64,000 nt of DNA from Cryptomeria japonica (lineage: Eukaryota; Streptophyta; Pinopsida; Cupressales; Cupressaceae). Under the pieces are notes generated by a model. That model was not told where the DNA came from and made no database searches. It worked only from the letters and a program-made list of their open reading frames with translations. The position numbers were made by a program, and so were the translations under genes. Of the stretch, positions 60,462-64,000 are shown in pieces. Every line of letters starts with the position of its first letter. Within the stretch, counting starts at the first letter, position 1. The stretch spans positions 159,134,471 through 159,198,470 of the forward strand of contig NC_081411.1 in the NCBI RefSeq assembly GCF_030272615.1. The letters run 5' to 3'.

Positions 60462-61799
60462 CTACATGTTCTTGCTAATAAAATAAATTTTATTCTCCAA
60501 ATTGTCAATCTTTTGTCCCAAAACTACTCCTATGGCATAATCTGATGCATCTGTATCAATATGAAAAGGTAAGGACCAATTTAGACCCTTGAGCACTGGT
60601 GCTTGAGTCAATGCATATTTGAGATTCAAGAAATCTTCATTGCATGATGAAGTCCAATTAAATTCCATATCCTTGGTTAGAAGAGAATATAAAGGGCCTG
60701 CAATTTTGCTGAAATCTTTGATAAACCTCCTATAATATCTAGCATGACCAGGGAAACTTCTGACATCCTTTTTCTTTATAGGTGCAAGGAGGTTTTGAAT
60801 GACTTCTATTTTTGCTGGGTCAACTTGTATTCCTTTAATAGAGATATAGTGACCAATAACTACACCTTCCTGCATCATCATGAAGCAATTTTCTCTATTT
60901 AATAACAAATTTTAATCTTCACACCTTTGCAAAATTTTCTTTAGATTCTTCAATGCCTCTTCAAATTCCGAACCATAGGTGGTAAAATCATCCATATAGA
61001 TCTCCATGCTATCTTGAGATATATCTGAAAAATATGCTTATCACTACTCTTTGAAAAGTAGCTAGAGCATTACATAATCCAAAAGGAATAATGAAATATG
61101 CATATGTTCCCCAAGGACAAGTAAATGTAGTCTTTTCCTGATCCTCGGGAGCAATTTGAATCTAGTTTTAGCCACTGAATCCATCCAGGAATGAGAAGTA
61201 CCGATTCCCTACCAAGGATTCTAATACCTGATCCACAAATGGTAATGGGAAATGATCCTTCTTGGTTGCTAAATTCAAAGCTTTGTAATCTACACATACC
61301 CACCATTTACCTCCTTTCTTTGGAACTATCACTAGAGGTGACACCCATTGACTATTCGAGATAGGATAGATAAATCTAACATTTAATAATTTTTGCAATT
61401 CCTCTTTAACTATTTCTCTTAATGCAAGATAGTTATTCTATGTGGTTGTCTAAGTGGTCTACAGTCCTCTTTTATATAGATAAGATGGGTACAAACTATA
61501 AGATCAATGTCATGCATGTCTTTGTAATTCCATGCAAAAGCGTATTGATGACATTTAAGCAAGTCAACCAGTTTTATTCTTTGAATCCCTATGAGTTGAT
61601 TGTTGATATTCAAATATTTGTTTAGATCAACTTCCACTTTGATAGTATGATCAACTTGAGATTCCTTAGAAACATGAGAAGTGAAAACTTCCTGTGGCAA
61701 TAGGGTATGTAGAATATTAGTGGTCGTAGGAAGATCTAAAACTTTAATATTTGATACTAACTCATGCAATTGTTGCCCTTGTCTTAACTGATTCAGCAA
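60462..61799 (-). pseudogene. Element D reverse transcriptase and RNase H
   Basis: The segment entering the RT (61799-61419) contains AFAWNYKDMHDID. RT continues with WVSPLVIVPKKGGKWWVCVDY and FSFLDGFSG (61398-61168), then two in-frame stops, then TFTCPWGTYAYFIIPFGLCNA. The catalytic YMDD is intact at 60998-60987 but in a shifted frame. The thumb and RNase H start follow at 60908-60462 (VGHYIS-like block, FPGHARYYRRFIKDFSK, and FHIDTDASDYAIGVVLGQ with the RNase H Asp). Motifs are of the Athila/Tat gypsy type. Confidence 0.85.
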
Positions 61800-61857
61800 A
61801 AATTTATAGAGAATTGAATCATCATTTGTAGTTGTATGAATGGTTCTCTATTAATCA

Positions 61858-62410
61858 TCATAAGATGATTGACATAGTCAACTCCTTCCTCAAACTCTTC
61901 TCCCACATTAGGCCAATGACTTGTTGTTGATCAAGTTGGGGTTGAGAACGAGAATGCATAGCCAAAGTTTTGGTTGTATTTCCATCTGAAATAGTCATAT
62001 CTCCTAACCAACATCCAATATATGCATCTATTGTAGCAAGCCAAGGTCTTCCCAAGATAACTGGATATCCTCCCAATATAGCTTTAGGAGACAAGATCAT
62101 AAAATCTATTGGATATTCCCAAGAATCCAAAGTAACAATCATATCTTGAATCATACCTTCAAGCCAAACTGTGGAACTATCAGCATGTTGTAGGACTATA
62201 GGTGTAGGTCTAAGACTGGTTATGTCAAGTATCTGCATAACATCTCTTGTCATTACATTGATGGATGTTCCCAAATCTATTAAAGCATTCTTTATTTGAG
62301 TGTCATTGATGACTATTTTCACAATAGGGCTACCAAGATCAGTATATTTAGGAATTGAAACCTTTCCTAATATGATATTGTTGGCATATGTGCAGAGCTT
62401 GATGACATGA
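61858..62410 (-). pseudogene. Element D aspartic protease, cut by element F
   Basis: Open from the junction at 62410 to 61858. The upstream part reads VIKLCTYANNIILGKVSIP, then NALIDLGTSINVMT with the catalytic Asp in D-L-G form, IVLQHADSSTVWLEG and GYPVILGRPWLATIDAYIGC. The frame is interrupted at 62410 by the LTR of element F, so the N-terminal part and gag must lie beyond that element. Confidence 0.8.
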
Positions 62411-63862
62411 TGTTGTATGTTGTCATTGATGTCAACATGCTATTGTATGAACCAACATATTAAAGTAGGAAAACTGGCAAGAGAACCTGTACGATGATGT
62501 AAACCAGTATATGTGACAAAAAGTGAAGTGGTATGTTTGTTCAAGGTGAACTGGTATGTTGGAATGAGAACCTGTATATGGAAGTTTTGTATCGGGGTTT
62601 CAATTGGCATGACTACTAGTTGGTAGTCTCAGCTTCAGGGTTTCCAGTTGATGCATTTCCTGTGTGATTCAATCGATGACATCTTGTGATGAGTTAGCAT
62701 TGTAATGAAGACTAGATTGTGTTGCCACCTCAGCCTTGTGTGCGTGAAGGATTTCCTTGAGGATCTCGCATGAAGAAGATAGATCCTATCTACCTCAGGA
62801 ATGTGTAAAGTCTTTGTAAATGATGGAGAGCACATGATGGGTTATCAGCTTCCTAAAGCGGCAAAGAATGAACATTGGAGAATGTCTTGAGATCTATTCA
62901 AGACTGTTGTATTCAATGCAATGTGATTAACGGTCAAAATTGAACCGACTGAATTGTTAAACCTAAATGTTTAGGGTTTAGGGTTTATGCTACCGACCTA
63001 TCTATTTCCTATAAGTTCAATGATGTTTTTCATTTTGAAGTTGTTAGAAAATGTTATGTGTGTATCCAAGTGAAGAGATACTTGATTCTTGCCAGACCAG
63101 AGAAGTGTGTTGATACCTACAGAGTGTGATTGCAGAAGCAAAGGAGCTAAAGTGGATCTTCCTTAGCATTGTGTTGTTATCAGATCATTGTATTACCTAT
63201 TGACTTCTAACCATTTCAGCAGTTGGAAAATCCCTTAACCGGGTAGCTTTAACAAGGTGACTCAATTCAATGAGTTCTTAAAATCCTCATGTGAGGTAAC
63301 CTCTAACAGGGTTTTAACCTTTAACCGAGTATTTAGTCATCCCCTAACTAGGTGATCCCTAGTAGGATCAGTTCCTAGCAGAACCTATTGTAAAAGTCTT
63401 TAACCGGACTCTGCTCCTAATAGAGCGAACATCAAAAGAGTTCAAAAAATAGCTTGTGGGTATTCATCCCCACCATGGTTTTTCCTAGTTGGGTTTCCAC
63501 ATGAAAAATTAGTGTGTCATGTGTGATGCCTTTCATGTGATGATTTAGTGTTTTATATCAAAGTGGTAATGCAAGTTGATTCAATGATTTTAAGTATTTT
63601 TGATGTATTGCTTCCCTGAGCTTAAGGGTGAAATGGAAATGAGATATTAGACTGTGTAGTGAGCTAAGAGTTATCAGTTTATGTCTTTCACATTCTCACT
63701 GTGTTTTACTGGTAGTGCTCTGTTTTGGACTGGTGTTATTGTTTGCCAGTTGAGTGCAGTCTTTGTAGTCAAACCGATTCAGGGAAAGTTTGTTTTGTCT
63801 GCACTAATTCACCCCCACCTCTCAGTACTCATTTGGTACTAACTCATCATCATTATTCATCA
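62411..63862 (+). repeat. Element F 5' LTR
   Basis: TGTTGTATGTTGTCATTGATGTC at the start, close to the start of the element C LTR, and ATTATTCATCA at the end (1,452 bp). It contains the TTAACCGGGTAG and CCGGACT motifs, and the C-rich CACCCCCACCTCTCAGTACTC block near the end. Confidence 0.75.
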
Positions 63863-63876
63863 ATTGGTGTTGGAGC
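63863..63876 (+). other. Element F primer-binding site
   Basis: ATTGGTGTTGGAGC follows the LTR. It matches the tRNA-Met PBS TGGTATCAGAGC at 9 of 12 positions and lies exactly where that PBS sits in element C. Confidence 0.65.
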
Positions 63877-63933
63877 ATCTTCCAGGTCCTCTGTGTTGTA
63901 AGCTTAACTGCTTGAAGAAAAGATCCTACTCTA

Positions 63934-64000
63934 ATGATGAAGAGGGAAGGTCCAAAGTTCAACAGAGATAACTTTAAGATATGGAAGGACAGAATGAAGA
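63934..64000 (+). CDS. Element F Copia gag, first 22 codons
   Basis: The ATG at 63934 opens MMKREGPKFNRDNFKIWKDR, the typical N-terminus of plant Copia Gag, where a (K/R)FNGxNFxxWK block starts the capsid region. The rest is beyond the window. Whether the whole ORF is intact cannot be judged. Confidence 0.75.
   Translation, partial: MMKREGPKFNRDNFKIWKDRMK

Larger units (their letters stand above)
43459..62410 (-). mobile_element. Element D: Athila-like Ty3/gypsy element, split and truncated
   Basis: Minus-strand element. Its 3' LTR (43459-44270 plus 55435-55903) is split by element E. Inside it are a PPT, a third ORF, and pol with protease, RT, RNase H and integrase. Its gag and 5' LTR are separated from the rest by element F at 62411 and lie beyond the window. 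An extra ORF between integrase and the 3' LTR is the Athila-type arrangement; Athila membership is inferred from this and the RT motifs. It interrupts ORF B of element C. Confidence 0.75.
62411..64000 (+). mobile_element. Element F: Copia element, 5' end only
   Basis: 5' LTR, PBS-like site and the start of a Copia gag, truncated by the window end. Inserted in the protease of element D; the left flank CATGA (62406-62410) is the predicted TSD. Its LTR end is close to that of the solo LTR in element A. Confidence 0.8.

Overview
The window looks like intergenic DNA from a large plant nuclear genome, most likely a gymnosperm or conifer. That is an inference from the AT-rich, intronless, repeat-on-repeat structure, plant tRNA-Met primer sites, plant-type Ty3/gypsy and Copia proteins, a plant mobile domain, and long decayed elements. 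I see no intact host gene, rRNA, tRNA or CRISPR array. Nearly everything is LTR retrotransposon, satellite or simple repeat. Several elements can be delimited to the base because TG/CA termini, target-site duplications (TSDs), primer sites (PBS) and polypurine tracts (PPT) are all visible.

Region 1 (1-26.8 kb). A 0.7 kb CCCTCT-type tract is followed by a decayed gene for a DDE-transposase-like protein (from 1129 to about 26778). Two retrotransposons, both on the minus strand, split it into three pieces. Element A (1245-10197, TSD ATGTC) has 1.14 kb LTRs, a tRNA-Met-type PBS, a coiled-coil/multi-zinc-knuckle ORF and a second long ORF of unknown function, but no polymerase. Its second ORF is itself split by an 806-bp solo LTR (TSD GTCTC). 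Element B (12126-25818, TSD AATTG) has LTRs of about 5 kb around a 3.7 kb internal domain with no coding capacity, the architecture of a LARD. Taking out each element with one TSD copy puts the split gene back in frame.

Region 2 (26.8-36.8 kb). Tandem repeats of 203 bp and about 48 bp are followed by a satellite of six monomers of about 357 bp. Next come a CCGGT-rich LTR-like remnant, a minus-strand gypsy-type LTR and PPT (LTR about 31980-33470), and its repeat-rich 3' untranslated region with two higher-order repeat arrays.

Region 3 (36.8-64 kb) is a nest of four elements. Element C (from 36806, plus) belongs to the same pol-less family as A. Element D (43459-62410, minus) is an Athila-like gypsy element with pol and a third ORF; it interrupts C. 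Element E (44271-55429, plus, TSD CAATA) sits inside the 3' LTR of D. It has gag, protease and only the integrase C-terminus, an antisense plant-mobile-domain ORF, and matching motif arrays at both ends of its internal region. Element F (from 62411, plus) is a Copia element inserted in the protease of D and cut by the window end.

The coding parts are decayed by stops and frameshifts, so nearly all coding calls are pseudogenes. A, B and E lack their own polymerase, so they must have been copied with enzymes supplied from elsewhere. D and F are the kinds of element that could have supplied such enzymes, but that link is inference.
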